From NCBI GenBank assembly GCA_036873135.1, contig JAPTYO010000011.1, positions 8,919,071 to 8,983,070 on the forward strand: DNA of 64,000 nucleotides, read 5' to 3'. A program made the position numbers and the translations under genes. Within the stretch, counting starts at the first letter, position 1, and each line of letters starts with the position of its first letter. The notes beneath the pieces were generated by a model that was given only the letters and a program-made list of their open reading frames with translations, was not told where the DNA came from and searched no databases. This DNA is from Clarkia xantiana subsp. parviflora. Taxonomy: Eukaryota > Streptophyta > Magnoliopsida > Myrtales > Onagraceae. Below are positions 48,271-59,416 of this stretch, piece after piece.

Positions 48271-49521
48271 TGAATGAAGAGGAAGAAGAGGAAGAAGAAG
48301 ACATTGCAGATAAATGAATGACTGGACATATATATATATATATGTATGGCTTGGCTGTTGAGTTGGGGTGTAATTTTTGTTAGAGAAAATCCGACGAAAT
48401 GGGGTTGATGGGTGAGACGATGATGATGATGTACATCTTTTCATCTCCAGGTAGGAAGAAAGAATGAATGAATGGAGTAAGTTATCCTATAGAATTGAGG
48501 AGATGGAAATACAAGATTTGCAAAAATGGTTGGCACTGACCAATTTGAGTAACAAAGCCTTCAATTTCTAGACAAATTATGCCATCACAAAGCAAAATTT
48601 GTTAGTTTAACGGATCTTTGACAAATTCTACATCTATTTTTTATTCAAAACTCCCTATGCGGTTGTCATTCTTTCAAATTTTGCAGCACATTTGTTTGTT
48701 TGCAAAGAATACACAATGAACATGGAATGGAATTATGAAGACGTTTGATTGCAAATAAGTTTCATAATAGTCATTCTTAAGCTTGCTTATAAGGAGGTCA
48801 ACTGTAATATGCTTTGCTCGACTCTACTTTACCAAACATGTTATTAATTTCCCCCCAAAAGAATTGTATAGTAAATGGGATAATAACCAAATTACTACCT
48901 GAAATTTGTTCTAATTTTTTAAAATTGGCTACCTGAACTTTCAATTTTTTAAAAAATTGCTACAACTATTATAATTTTCATTAAATTGGATAAAATGTGC
49001 TAACCACATGAGAATTTTTATGTGTACCCAAAAGACCTTCACTAAGGCATTGCAACATTAAAATAGTTTCAATCTGAAACTTGTCAAATGGAACTCTTAA
49101 CTTATCAAAGTGACACTACTACATTAAAATAAAAAATATCTCTAATGGTGGATAACAAGTTATACTTCTATATTGGTACCTGATATAATTTTCATATTCT
49201 AAATATAAGTTGTTTTTTAAAGCACTATATGATTTAAATGCTCGTATTTAAATTGTAAAAAAAAAAAAAAAATACAAACATGATCGATTCAAGATTTTAA
49301 CTTGTTTTATTAATAACAAATTGATAAAAAAAACATACAAATCTGAGAACGTGCGCAAAAGGTCAGAAGAACGACGTGCGCAGGGCCACATGTGGACGAG
49401 CTTGAAACGACGAAGGCCGCTGGACATTGGAGGAGGAGGGACGAAGTCTCAGTCTGGCCGCGTGAAGAAGAGTGGAGTGGAACTTGGTATTGAAAAAGAA
49501 GTGGAAGTTTTCGGATTCTGG
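48271..49521. other. 3' UTR and downstream intergenic DNA
   Basis: GAAGAA runs, a short (TA)n at 48329-48343, then AT-rich DNA. Paired phrases (ATTACTACCTGAA, TTGGCTACCTGAA near 48895-48935) hint at an old transposon piece. No gene. Confidence 0.4.
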
Positions 49522-49530
49522 AAGTGAAAG

Positions 49531-49775
49531 GGATTTTTCTACTATGCTTTGGGAGCACCATGCTTTTGGTTTTTTTAATACTATGGTGGACTTAATTGTA
49601 ACATAACTAAAACTTTAAAAATATGAAAAAGTATGAAATTTTTTAACTACACCTAAGATGTGTATCATACTATTAACAATATCAATTTCCCTATGGGGTT
49701 CACCTTTAGGGCAATAGAAAAATAAAAAAATTAGTGGCAAAAGCATGGTGCTCCAGGAGCATTGTAGAAAGGTCC
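49531..49775. mobile_element. MULE-type MITE, 245 bp, 9-bp TSD
   Basis: Termini GGATTTTTCTACTATGCT and AGCATTGTAGAAAGGTCC are imperfect inverted repeats, extended by GAGCACCATGCTTTTG and its complement. The TSD is AAGTGAAAG at 49522-49530 and 49776-49784. A 9-bp TSD and G-starting TIR point to mobilisation by a Mutator-like transposase. No ORF. Confidence 0.88.
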
Positions 49776-49784
49776 AAGTGAAAG

Positions 49785-50052
49785 ACGCAAAAAAGAACAA
49801 AATCTTGAGTGAAATTTGAATGTAAAAGTCATTTAGGATTTTTTTTTTTAAATTACTTAGTATTCGATTCATGTTATAGTGTAATATCAGGACCCAGACC
49901 CATTCAGTAATTCTCGGGCCATTTTTGGATTAACCCGAAAATAACATGAATATATATTTTTGAGATCCGGAACTGACCTGAACTCGAGTCAATTTTGAAA
50001 CATGCCAAAAATTGATAGGTGTAGGCTAAAACCTTATTGGCACATTTTTTTT
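49785..50052. other. AT-rich spacer
   Basis: No gene or repeat recognised between the MITE and the foldback element. Confidence 0.4.
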
Positions 50053-50839
50053 GGGTTAAGGGTCCTTTTGGTACCACATGTTTGCAAAGATTACACTGTT
50101 CATACCATTAGTATTTTTTTGTACTGAATTGGTACCATATGTTTCCAAACCTTACTGTTTTGGTACTTCCGTTACCATTCCGTAAAAAACGGCCGTTAAA
50201 TGGCATGTGCCATGCACTTGAGCAGCCTAAAACTTTCAATTTTGTTACAATTTAGTCCATCCTTAACTTTTATTTTGTTCAATTTAGTCCTAAAATTTCA
50301 AAACCAAACCATTTTCCCAGATTAACCTAGCCATGGTCACTAGACCCAGGCAACCCTGACCCAGGGTCGGACCTAGCCCTAGGCTAGGTCCGGCTAGGTC
50401 AATTGGGACCTAGCCCAAATTGAGTTAAATTGGGGCTAGGTCCCAATTGACCTAGCCGGACCTAGCCTAGGGCTAGGTCCGACCCTGGGTCAGGGTCGCC
50501 TGGGTCCGGTGACCCCAACCCAGGGTCGGACCTAGCCCATGGCTAGGTCCGGCTAGGTCAATTTGGGAAAATGGTTTGGTTTTGAAATTTTAGGACTAAA
50601 TTGAACAAAATAAAAGTTAGGGATGTATTAGATGGACTAAATTGTAACAAAATTGAAAGTTTTTGGCTGCTCACGTGCATGGCACATGCCATTTAACGAC
50701 CGTTTTTGACGGAATGGTAACGGAAGTACCAAAATAGTAAGGTTTGGAAACATATGGTACCAATTCGGTACAAAAAAATACTAATGGTATAAACAATGTA
50801 ATTTTTTCAAACATGTGGTACCAAAAGGACCCTTAACCC
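50053..50839. mobile_element. Foldback element, about 787 bp, nearly palindromic
   Basis: GGGTTAAGGGTCCTTTTGGT at the left is matched by the exact complement ending in CCCTTAACCC at the right; the inverted arms extend inwards for about 280 bp each. The centre (50330-50575) is made of repeated GACCTAGCC and GGCTAGGTCC in both directions. Flanks are T-runs of 7-8, a possible TSD. No coding capacity. GGTAC motifs in the arms are spaced about 30 or 60 bp, as in the TIRs of the neighbouring MULE. Confidence 0.85.
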
Positions 50840-50877
50840 TTTTTTTATTTTCATCATAAACTTTATCATTTGTTTTA

Positions 50878-51040
50878 GGGATTTAAATCAAATTGGTACC
50901 TGGTCTAACACCCAAAAACGAATTGGTACCCGGTTTAAATTTTGTGACAAATAGGTACATGGGTTAACCTAAGTGTTGCACCGTTACAAAATTCGTCAAA
51001 TCTAGACGGAATGGACCACGTGCCCCGCACGTGACTATTT
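50878..51040 (+). repeat. MULE left TIR
   Basis: Contains GGTAC at 50895, 50925 and 50954 (period about 30 bp), GACGGAATGG at about 51008 and two CACGTG G-boxes close together (CACGTGCCCCGCACGTG). Confidence 0.9.
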
Positions 51041-51529
51041 TTTATTCAAATTCAAATTGACCGGCCAGATGAAATGACAAATATACCCTTATGTGACAAT
51101 AATAGAAAACGAAACGTTTTTGTTTCCCTTCTCATTCCTGTCTCGTCACCTTGGCACCACCTCAGTTCAGTTTCTTCCTAACCAGCAGAGAGCTCTCCGT
51201 CTTCCAGCGATCGCTAGGGTTTCTGCGACTGCTTCGTTTTCGGCGATTTTCGCCAATCGACCGGCCGGAATCGCGTCTAAATCACGTCTCCAGTCCTTGG
51301 AATTGCTTCTCAACTCGCATATCAAATAGCGTCTCAAAGTGGCAAAAATTTCTTGTAACAATGAGCGAAAACAGGTTGGGTTTACTTTTTCTTGCTTATC
51401 TCTGTCAAGATTTATGAATCGTTGTCAAAATGAAGTCGAATAGCTAGATATTTGAGTGGGTGTGTTATGGGTTTCTACGAGCAAGATGAATTGCTGTTAA
51501 AAATTGATTTTTTTTTTGTTTAATTTACT

Positions 51530-51930
51530 GCATAACTGGGTATGAAATGTTCTAATCGGAACCAAATTGACCTTTTGGTTTAGGGTTTTGTACTGATTTT
51601 CAAAGATTTTAGTTTTGGATGTTATGGGTTTCTACGAGCATGGTGAATTACTATTGTTTTTTTTTTTACTGCATGACTGATATGAACCCTTAATTTACTG
51701 CATAACTGGGTATGAAATGTTCTAATCGGAACCAAATTGACCTTTTGGTTTAGGGTTTTGTACTGATTTTCAAAGATTTTAGTTTTGGATGTTATGGGTT
51801 TTGTACGAGCATGGTGAATTACTATTGTTTTTTGTTTTTTTGTTTTTTTTACTGCATGACTGATATGAACTGTTCTTATCGGAACCAAATTGAACTTTTG
51901 GTTTCTGGTTTTGTACTGATTTTCAATTCT
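51530..51930. repeat. Tandem duplication in transposase intron 1
   Basis: A ~160-bp unit with GGTATGAAATGTTCTAATCG and GGTTTTGTACTGATTTTCAA occurs twice in full and once in part. Confidence 0.8.
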
Positions 51931-54900
51931 GGTTTTTAAGCAACTGGTTGTGCTGGTTGTGCTTCTTGTGCTGGTTGTGCTTCATGTCCCTTATTATAAT
52001 CCATATTTTGGGTTTAACATAGAATTCTCAGTTTCGTATTTGACAAATGATTCTTGTTCATGTATGCAGTCCAAATTTGGCAGACCCTGTCCATGTTGCT
52101 GCAAATGTGTTGTGTGAGTTACATCACGATGGGTTCTTTGCTACAGAAAACGGACATAAGGTGAGCTATACTGGAGTGATGGATTACATTGAATTCCCAG
52201 TGACAATCAGTTTGGAGGAAATGCTTGATATGTGTAAGGTAGTGTGTGACTATGAAGAAGGAGATAAGGTATATGGGAAGCTTGCATCAAATGGATCGTT
52301 CGAAGGTAAACTTTGAAATTCTAGGTTTAGCTTTGAAATTATAGGTTTAACTTTCAAATGTACTATATGTGAACTTTGAAATCTTCTTTTTGTAGAAGGA
52401 TTGATGAGGTTAAAGACCACTGAAAATGTTCGTGATGTATTAGAGAGGCGGCAAGGGAATGACATTATGTCATTGTACTTTGTGAAGAAGAATGGGCCCT
52501 CGGATGAACATGAAGTGCCCGGTGAGCAGTTTGAAGTACCACTTCCGAATTCAGACGACTGTTCTACTGATGAAGACTGGGAGCCTACTCCTATGGATGA
52601 AGATATTATTAGTGAGAGTGATAGCATGAATGACTCCTCATGGTGGGAGCATGCTACTCAAACGGCTGAAACGGTGGAGGAGGAATGCATTGGTCGAAGT
52701 CAGGAACCTGTTGAAGGAGTTGGTCCAAGTCAGGGGCCTGGACAAGCTGGACAAGGAAGTGGGGCTACACCGGAGGCTGGAGAAGGGGGCACACTAAACC
52801 TAAGCGACGATGAGTTGATCTGCGGGAGTGATGATCTCGTGACACCTCCTGGGTCAGATGATGAAGAGCAAACCAATGCAGCCAGGTTTGCAAGTTTCAG
52901 TGAAGAGGCTAACAACAAAGAACCTGAGTTGAGCCTTGGGATGTGCTTCGGGACAGTTGACGAGCTGAAGAACGCAATAACCGAGCACAATATTCATAAC
53001 GGTTATGTTGTAAGGTACGTGACAAACACACCCAAGAAGGTTCTTGTCCATTGTAAGGAGAATTGTGGGTGGAAGTTGTACGCGTCTTTGATGGCCCATG
53101 AAGAGACGCTTCAAATCAAGACGTATGTTCCAACACACAAGTGTGGTGCTGTTCATTCAAGCTAGATGATCAACGCGAAGTGGCTTGTGAAGCATTACAC
53201 TGAGAAGATGAAGGAGCAATTGCTTCAGCCAAACTACATCCAGATGGAAATCAAAAACACGTTTGGATTTGATGTCAGCCGATACACTATCATCAAAGCT
53301 AATGCCAAGATCAAGAAAATTATTTGTGGAGATCATCAAGAACAGTACGAGAATCTAAGGGACTATATTGCAACTGTTTTGAAACATAATGAAGGCACTA
53401 CAATGGTCTTTAGAGTTGATTTAACCATCAACAATCTCAGGCCCAGATTTGAGCGACTGTACATGTCGTTTGATGCGTTGAAGAAAGGGTTCCTTGCTGG
53501 CTGCCGACCATATTTTGGTCTTGATGGTTGTCACTTGAAAGGATTGGAAAGGGGGCAGATCCTTAGTGCCATCGGGCGAGATGCTAACAACGGGATGTTC
53601 CCCATAGCTATTGCATGGGTTGAAGCTGAAACAAAGGACTCTTGGAAGTGGTTCTTGGAGTGGCTGACTAAAGACATAGGGATGGGTCCTGCATGCAGTG
53701 ACAGGGGTTGGACAATAATGTCCGATCGACAAAAGGTACCTTTGATAACTCAGGGAAGGGACACTAATGTCCTGATGTAATTTTTTATTTTTATTTTTTG
53801 AAAATTTAATATTTCAGATTTTTTCTTTATGAACAATTTACTTGCTTATGATTTCATTCGTATAATTTGATAACTCAGGTTTCTTTATGAACAATTTACT
53901 TGACATTATTAATGCTTGTTTAAATGCTTGTGTAGGGACTTATTGCTGCAGTTCAAGAGACATGCCCTGGTGCGGAACATCGAGCGTGTGTAAGACATAT
54001 CCATGCAAATATGTTGGTGAGAGGTTGGAGAAGCAAGGCTGTCAGGGATCGTATGTGGGCAGCTGCAGCTGTGGGTACTAGGTCTAAGCATCTAGAGCAT
54101 ATGGAGGAATTAAAGAAGATCAAAGTTGAGGCGTATAACTACCTCAATGAGATTGAAAAGCATGTATGGGCTAGAAGCTACTTTCCAGTCGACTCGAAGG
54201 TAGACTTGATTGTCAACAACCTAAGTGAGAGCTTCAATGCGCGCATTCTTGAATGTCGGACAAAGCCAATAGTTACAACAATGGAAGAGATAAGGAGGAA
54301 GTTGATGAGAGAAATGCAGCTGAAGAGGGAAGCTATAGAGAAGCGGGACCATCCGATTTGTCCAAGGATTATGAAGAAGCTTGCTAAAGCTGAAATGTCC
54401 ATGCCATATTGTCACATAATTTATGCTGGGATGGTGCGTTTGAGATTATGTGTCTTACTAAGACCTACGTCGTCAATTTAGATATGCGAGAATGCAGTTG
54501 TGGTATGTTTCAGCTGTCCGGGTTGCCATGTGCACACGCTTTGGTTGCTATAAAGAAAGAAAGACGTGATGTTGTTGACTACATCCACGAATGTTATTCG
54601 AAGGAGGCTTTTAGGAGGAGCCATGCAGGTGTAATATATCCAGTCCCAGGCAAAGAAGACTGGGTTCAAGCCGAGGGATACAAGTTGACAGCACCTTTGC
54701 AAAGGGACCAACCTGGGAAAAAGAGGACCAAGCGGATAAGGGCTGACCATGAACCAAATCCGACTAAGCTGAGGAGACAGGTTGTGAATCATGATAGGAC
54801 ATGTACCATATGCAAGCAAAGCGGCCATAACAGGAAGACTTGTCCCTTGAATCGGGTATGTAACATGCTGTTTTTTTTTTTTTTTTGCTCAAATTTGCTG

Positions 54901-54934
54901 GTTTTTATATTGCTGAATTTGTTGAATTGCTAGT

Positions 54935-55160
54935 TCAACATGCTGTTTTTTATGTTCAAGTTGCTCAAATTGCTGGTTTTGATGTTGCTGAATTGTTCTT
55001 TTTATTCTGTTGTTAAATGGGTTGTCAAATGCTGAATTTGCTGAATTGCTGGTTTAAGATGCTGTTTTTTTGTTCAAGTTGCTCAAATTGCTGGTTTTGA
55101 TGTTGCTGAATTGCTAGTTTATTCTGTTGTTAAATGGTTTTTGATGTTGCTGAATTTGCT
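54935..55160. repeat. Tandem duplication in last transposase intron
   Basis: A ~115-130-bp unit containing TTCAAGTTGCTCAAATTGCT and TTCTGTTGTTAAATGG, two copies plus fragments. Confidence 0.75.
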
Positions 55161-56256
55161 TCAAATGTTGTTTTGATATAGGGGGACATGATGATTGGCA
55201 CATCAACTGGTGTGACAGATTCAGCTCCTGCAGAACACGAACCTGGTGTGGCACAAGATGCAGCAACTGGTGTGGCACAAGAAGCACAACCAGCAACTGG
55301 TGTGGCACCACAGGAAGATGCAGCTGCAACTGGTCCACAACCAGCACCACCACAGGAAGCTCAAGGGCTCCACAGCTCCACAGTTGAAGCACCACCACAG
55401 CCAGCCTAGGAAGCTCAAGTTCAGAGGGGCAAGATAGGAGGAAGGCCAAAAATGGCAGCAAGAAGGCTACCACCACAAGCACCACCACATGAAGCACTAC
55501 CCCAGCCAGCCCAAGAAGCTCGAGGACAGCTCCACAGCTCTACAGTCGAAGCACCACCACAGCCAGCCCAGGAAGCTCAAGTTCAGAGGGGCAAGATAGG
55601 AGGAAGGCCAAAATCGGCAGCAAGAAGGCTACCATACCAGCCAGCACCACCAGCATCAGCACCACCTGCACCAACTCAGCCGACACCACCAGCACCAACA
55701 CCACCTCAGCCGGCACCACCAGCACCAACACCACCTCAAGATTCTCCAAGGAAATTTAGGGTCAAAATTAAAGCAGGAAGGAAGGGAACATCACCAGGTG
55801 GTAAAACAGGTTCAAGCTCATCTGCTGCAGGGAAGAAACTATGAGTTTGTTTGGTAGGGTAGACGGAAACTGGAATATTTTGAGTAAGACACAGTTGCTT
55901 GGGCATATGTTGGCTGCTGAAACCTTTATTTTGTAATGAACTTGTGGGTCTGTCATAGTTATGTAAGCAAACTGTGTGTTGTGGTTTTTATTACGTATGA
56001 AGTAGGTTATGATTACGACTGTTGTCTATCCAAATTGAGTGTGAGTGTAGCAGAAAAGGGTGTATTGGGTGTGAGTGTAGCAGAAAAGGGTGTATCAGAT
56101 TAGAATGACTGAAAATATTAAAGCTACTGAACTGAAACATTTAAAATATTGCAGGTACCAAATCGCAACACAAAAAACATCACATATATTAAACTGAAAC
56201 ATTAAAGACATGTCAGACACCAAAATGAAACGGTTACATCATCGACACAAACAACA

Positions 56257-56805
56257 CTAGAAACCAAATACAACAATCAACAACAGCCCAAATAGTATGA
56301 CAGCAACAATTTTATAAGTCTTCACTTTATGTTGATAAATCTGCAGCTTTTGCTTATAAAACTTTTCTTTTTCATGGAAAAGCATCTCCTTTTCTTGATG
56401 AATCTTCTCCTTTTCCAGAAAAATCTTCTCATTTTCCTGAAAAATCTTCTCATTTTGTTGATACTTCTCAAGTTTTTCATCAGCTGCAGCCATCATCTTC
56501 TTTACCTTGGAGGATACTCTCTTAGCATGAGGACAAACATCTACATCGAACCATTCGAAATACGAACAACCTGCTTCTTTTTTAATTGGCTAATGCGAAA
56601 CAAGAAATCAGCAATTGAGGGTAAAAGGAACGAAAACTTTTGTAAAATTGAAAGAACAAATACTTACATTCCATATAGGGCATGTGTAGAACCTCCTTGC
56701 GAAATTTTCCCCCGTGCCCGACGTTTTTATCGCAGCTATCAGTCCACAACTGCATTTTTTTTGAATGGGTGTGGCCAATGAAGAACAAGAAGCCGTAGAC
56801 GACAT
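56257..56805 (-). CDS. MULE accessory gene: GRF zinc finger, coiled coil and C-terminal membrane segment
   Basis: Convergent to the transposase. Exon 1 is 56805-56668 (46 codons from MSSTASCSS; donor GTAAGT). The second exon runs from about 56573 to the TAG at 56257. The zinc-finger pattern is CSCG ... TSGT ... ARRFYTCP in exon 1 and GCSYFEWFD in exon 2, matching the GRF-type finger of plant At4g04775-like proteins. Then come a Lys/Glu coiled coil (heptads such as NEKIFQENEKIFLEKEKIH) and a hydrophobic tail IVAVILFGLLLIVVF, suggesting tail anchoring. Joining the exons at the visible AG puts exon 2 one base out of phase, so either a splice site is missed or there is a 1-nt lesion. Function is unknown; nucleic-acid binding is plausible. 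Confidence 0.6.
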
Positions 56806-56979
56806 CAATTTGAGCTGGAGGAAGGGAAATTACAGCTTTCTGTGGTTTTAATTTCGCAGTGTTCCAAGCCCTAATTAGAATGAGGTAAAGAGGAAGGAGA
56901 AGTGGGTTGCTGCTATTTATTTAGACAATAAGGGTATTTTGGTCTTTTCAGATCATTTTTTTCTTTAATTCGCGCCAAC

Positions 56980-57141
56980 AATAGTCACGTGCGGGGAACG
57001 TGGTCCATTCCGTCTAGATTTGACGAATTTTCTAACGGTGCAACACTTAGGTTAACCCAGGTACCTATTTGTCACAAAATTTAAACCGGGTACCAATTCG
57101 TCTTTGGGTGTTAGACCAGGTACCAATTTGATTTAAATCCC
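56980..57141 (-). repeat. MULE right TIR
   Basis: Inverted match to the left TIR with the same phased GTACC motifs; one of the two G-boxes is changed (AACGTG). Confidence 0.9.
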
Positions 57142-57150
57142 TTTGTTTTA

Positions 57151-57975
57151 TTTTTTTCTTTGAGCTACCTCATTTTGCTGAAGGGTATGTTGAGTTGTTT
57201 TCTTTGTTCATATCTCATGTGCTTGATAGTAAATGTCGAATTCTTTGGAGCAGTATTCACATCCAGTATCTTTTCTCAACACTTTGATTATATTCTCAGT
57301 TTTATCCTCACCAACTGCTTTGAACAGTTTAAACTTTTGAAATGATTCAGATTTCTCAAAGTGCAAATCTATCCATCATTTCCATAAGTAATAATCTATA
57401 AATGACAATAAGTATCTCATCCTCCATTCGAAGTAGGGCCTATATGACCACATATCTGTTGAGTGAATTAACTGTACTTGTTCAATGACGACACGTTGGT
57501 TCACATGAAAGGAATAATGAGGAATGATGAATAAGAAATGGAGAATATGGAATACATAATACTGAAGGATATGCTAATTTTTGGCTGATAATGTAACAAG
57601 GAATAAGAATACATAATACATGGTTTGGTAGACGAAAGTCATATGCAAAATGAATGTAATGATTATAAAATGACTTAAATACCCTTAATTTAAAACTCTT
57701 TGCACACGTTATTGTAAACTGTAGACGTTTTTGTCATTTTTTTTCATTTTAAGAGGAATTGGTTATTCGTAGAGTAATAAGTATGAGTAACATATGTTTA
57801 CATATGGATCCTGACGTCATTACATTCCATTTAGAATTAGAATAGGCGAAATCAGACACGCTTTTCAAATATCTCTCCTTATTTGGGACCATATTCCACT
57901 ATTTTGACTTCTAATGAATCAAGAAATGTGTTTGGTTGTCCATCTTTTTGATATTGATATATAAGGCATCCTCCG
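57151..57975. other. AT-rich DNA right of the MULE
   Basis: Continues the pre-insertion sequence. 57505-57890 has repeated GGAATA and ATACATAAT phrases that suggest an old MITE, but I cannot define ends. No gene. Confidence 0.4.
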
Positions 57976-58734
57976 TGTTGGATTTCGATCTCAAAGAAGG
58001 ACTTGGACTTGACCGTCAGCTCGTTGGTTCGTCCATTCCTAATATCCTGAAGTGAATTTCAGCTTAATCCCTCTGCACCTGATACCTGCACAAAGGGATG
58101 AACCGGGGGTGGCCCTGGTGATCCCCCTCCGATGCTTAAGTTAGTCATCAAAAAATATAATATAAGAACTGAAGTATGTCTCTTGTAAACTTAGAGAATG
58201 TAAAAAATGAGAAGAGGTTTTGAGTGAAATTTATAGGGAATGACTCATATGAAAACCAGTTTAGGAATTTATGATGCACCGAGTCTTCTTGTATGGAAAG
58301 TTGTCTATGCATACTTTTCTTATGTGGGAGATCACAAATTTAGGAGTCAATAATTGCCTCATCCGTTTTCTTTGAGAAGAAGGGGGCCCGACCACTTATA
58401 TTGAAGCGGGGATTAATTTTTATGTTAAGAGAGAGGGACTGACCTTCTCCTTGTGAGGAGGGAGAGGGGTCGTCCCTCCACATAGGAGAAGGGACGATCC
58501 CTTCTCCTTTTGGAAAGGGGTCGTCCCCCTCCCCATAAGAGAGGAGACGATCCTATCTCCTTATGGAGATGGGTCGTTTCCCTCCCATAGGAGAGGGGTT
58601 GATTCCTCTCCTTATGGAGATGGGTCGACTTAATACCGGCTTACCCTTATTAAATGAGTTCTTCAATTACTTTAACACTAAATAACTATTTTGGCGATTC
58701 ATGTGTTCGTCTTGATGAAGAAAAATATTCATCA
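57976..58734 (-). repeat. 3' LTR of Tat-5 (family F)
   Basis: + strand starts TGTTGGATTTCGATC and ends ATTCATCA; beyond it TTTGCCCTCGATG resembles an inverted PPT. It holds the conserved block (inverted: CCCCCTCCGATGCTTAAG) and palindromic U3 repeats (GGGACGATCCCTTCTCC type, 58440-58630). Confidence 0.6.
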
Positions 58735-58904
58735 TTTGCCCTCGATGCTGATTTAGGCTACGCCTGCATTAGGTCTATCCTGTTAAGAAAGTTCAAATTC
58801 ATCAATTATATTCAATATTTCATAACTTTCCCAATATGAGTATATATAAATATATAAGAAATTACTAAGTCTTCCCTCTTTTTGATGAAGACATTTATCA
58901 ACAC

Positions 58905-59298
58905 CTTCGTTTTTTGACAGAGAGGTTTATCAAACTTCGTCTTTTTGACAAAGAGGTTTTCGATCTTTTTGACAGAGAAGATGGAGGGGTCGTTGACCTT
59001 TGTTTTATTGACGAAGACGACAGAGTGGTCGTCGACCTTCGTCTTTTTGACAGAGACGTTGGAGGGGTCGTCGACCTTCGTCTTTTTGACGAAGTTGATA
59101 GAGGGGTCATCGACCTTCGTCTTTTTAATGGAGACGATGGAGGGGTCGTCGACCTTCTTCTTTTTGACGGAGACGACCGAGGGGTCGTGGATCTTCGTCT
59201 TTTTGACGGAGACGAAGGAGTGGTTGTCGACCTTCGTCTTTTTGACGGAGACGACGGAGGGGTCGTCGACCTTCGTCTTTTTGACGGAGACGATGGAT
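58905..59298. repeat. Minisatellite, 39-bp unit, about 10 copies
   Basis: Unit: CTTCGTCTTTTTGACGGAGA plus CGACGGAGGGGTCGTCGAC. The unit length is a multiple of 3, so several frames stay open on both strands; I do not treat these as genes. It lies inside Tat-5 next to the LTR, like the arrays of Tat-1 and Tat-3. Confidence 0.92.
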
Positions 59299-59416
59299 GG
59301 TGTTAGTATTTAGTAAATGGGTCGGCGCAATAGGAGCCCATTTATGTAAGCTCAAAATGCTAAGTCTAATTTGGGGTATGGCACATAAGGTATTTCGGGT
59401 CAGGCCGAAATCCTCA

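Larger units (their letters stand above)
51361..55844 (+). pseudogene. MULE transposase (MURA-type), two stops and one frameshift
   Basis: Exons 51361-51374 (MSEN, split Ser codon), 52070-52305, 52396-53735, 53936-54855 and 55182-55844 join in phase through GT-AG introns, about 1,057 residues. Domains: an acidic N-terminal region; a MuDR-type DNA-binding zinc domain (MCFGTVDELKNAITEHNIH; CKENCGWKLYA; THKCGAVH); the DDE core with first Asp in FGLDGCHLKG (53523), second Asp in SDRQKG (53724), the C-H pair in CPGAEHRACVRHIHAN and the Glu in NNLSESFN; SWIM finger CSCGMFQLSGLPCAH; knuckle CTICKQSGHNRKTC; a Pro/Ala-rich tail with a duplicated GRPK segment. Lesions are TAG at 53163, a frameshift near 54400 and TAG at 55407. 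Family role: cut-and-paste transposition. Confidence 0.93.
50878..57141 (+). mobile_element. Full-length MULE (Mutator-like DNA transposon) with 9-bp TSD
   Basis: 6264 bp. The TIRs begin GGGATTTAAATCAAATTGGT and end with its complement, each over about 160 bp. The TSD is TTTGTTTTA at 50869-50877 and 57142-57150, a perfect match. Inside are a spliced transposase gene (+ strand) and a convergent GRF-zinc-finger gene (- strand), a two-gene plan like that of maize MuDR though with an unrelated second protein. Confidence 0.95.

Noticed and set aside
49321..49527. 68-codon ORF rich in Lys and Arg
   Set aside because: No homology I recognise; it starts in AT-rich intergenic DNA and runs towards the MITE.
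57160..57345. 61-codon hydrophobic ORF right of the MULE
   Set aside because: Composition-driven Phe/Leu-rich frame in AT-rich DNA, no other support.
58898..59313. Long ORFs on both strands through Leu-Phe-Asp/Gly-rich or Arg/Ser-rich repeats
   Set aside because: They arise because the 39-bp unit is a multiple of 3 and lacks stops; there is no start context or homology.
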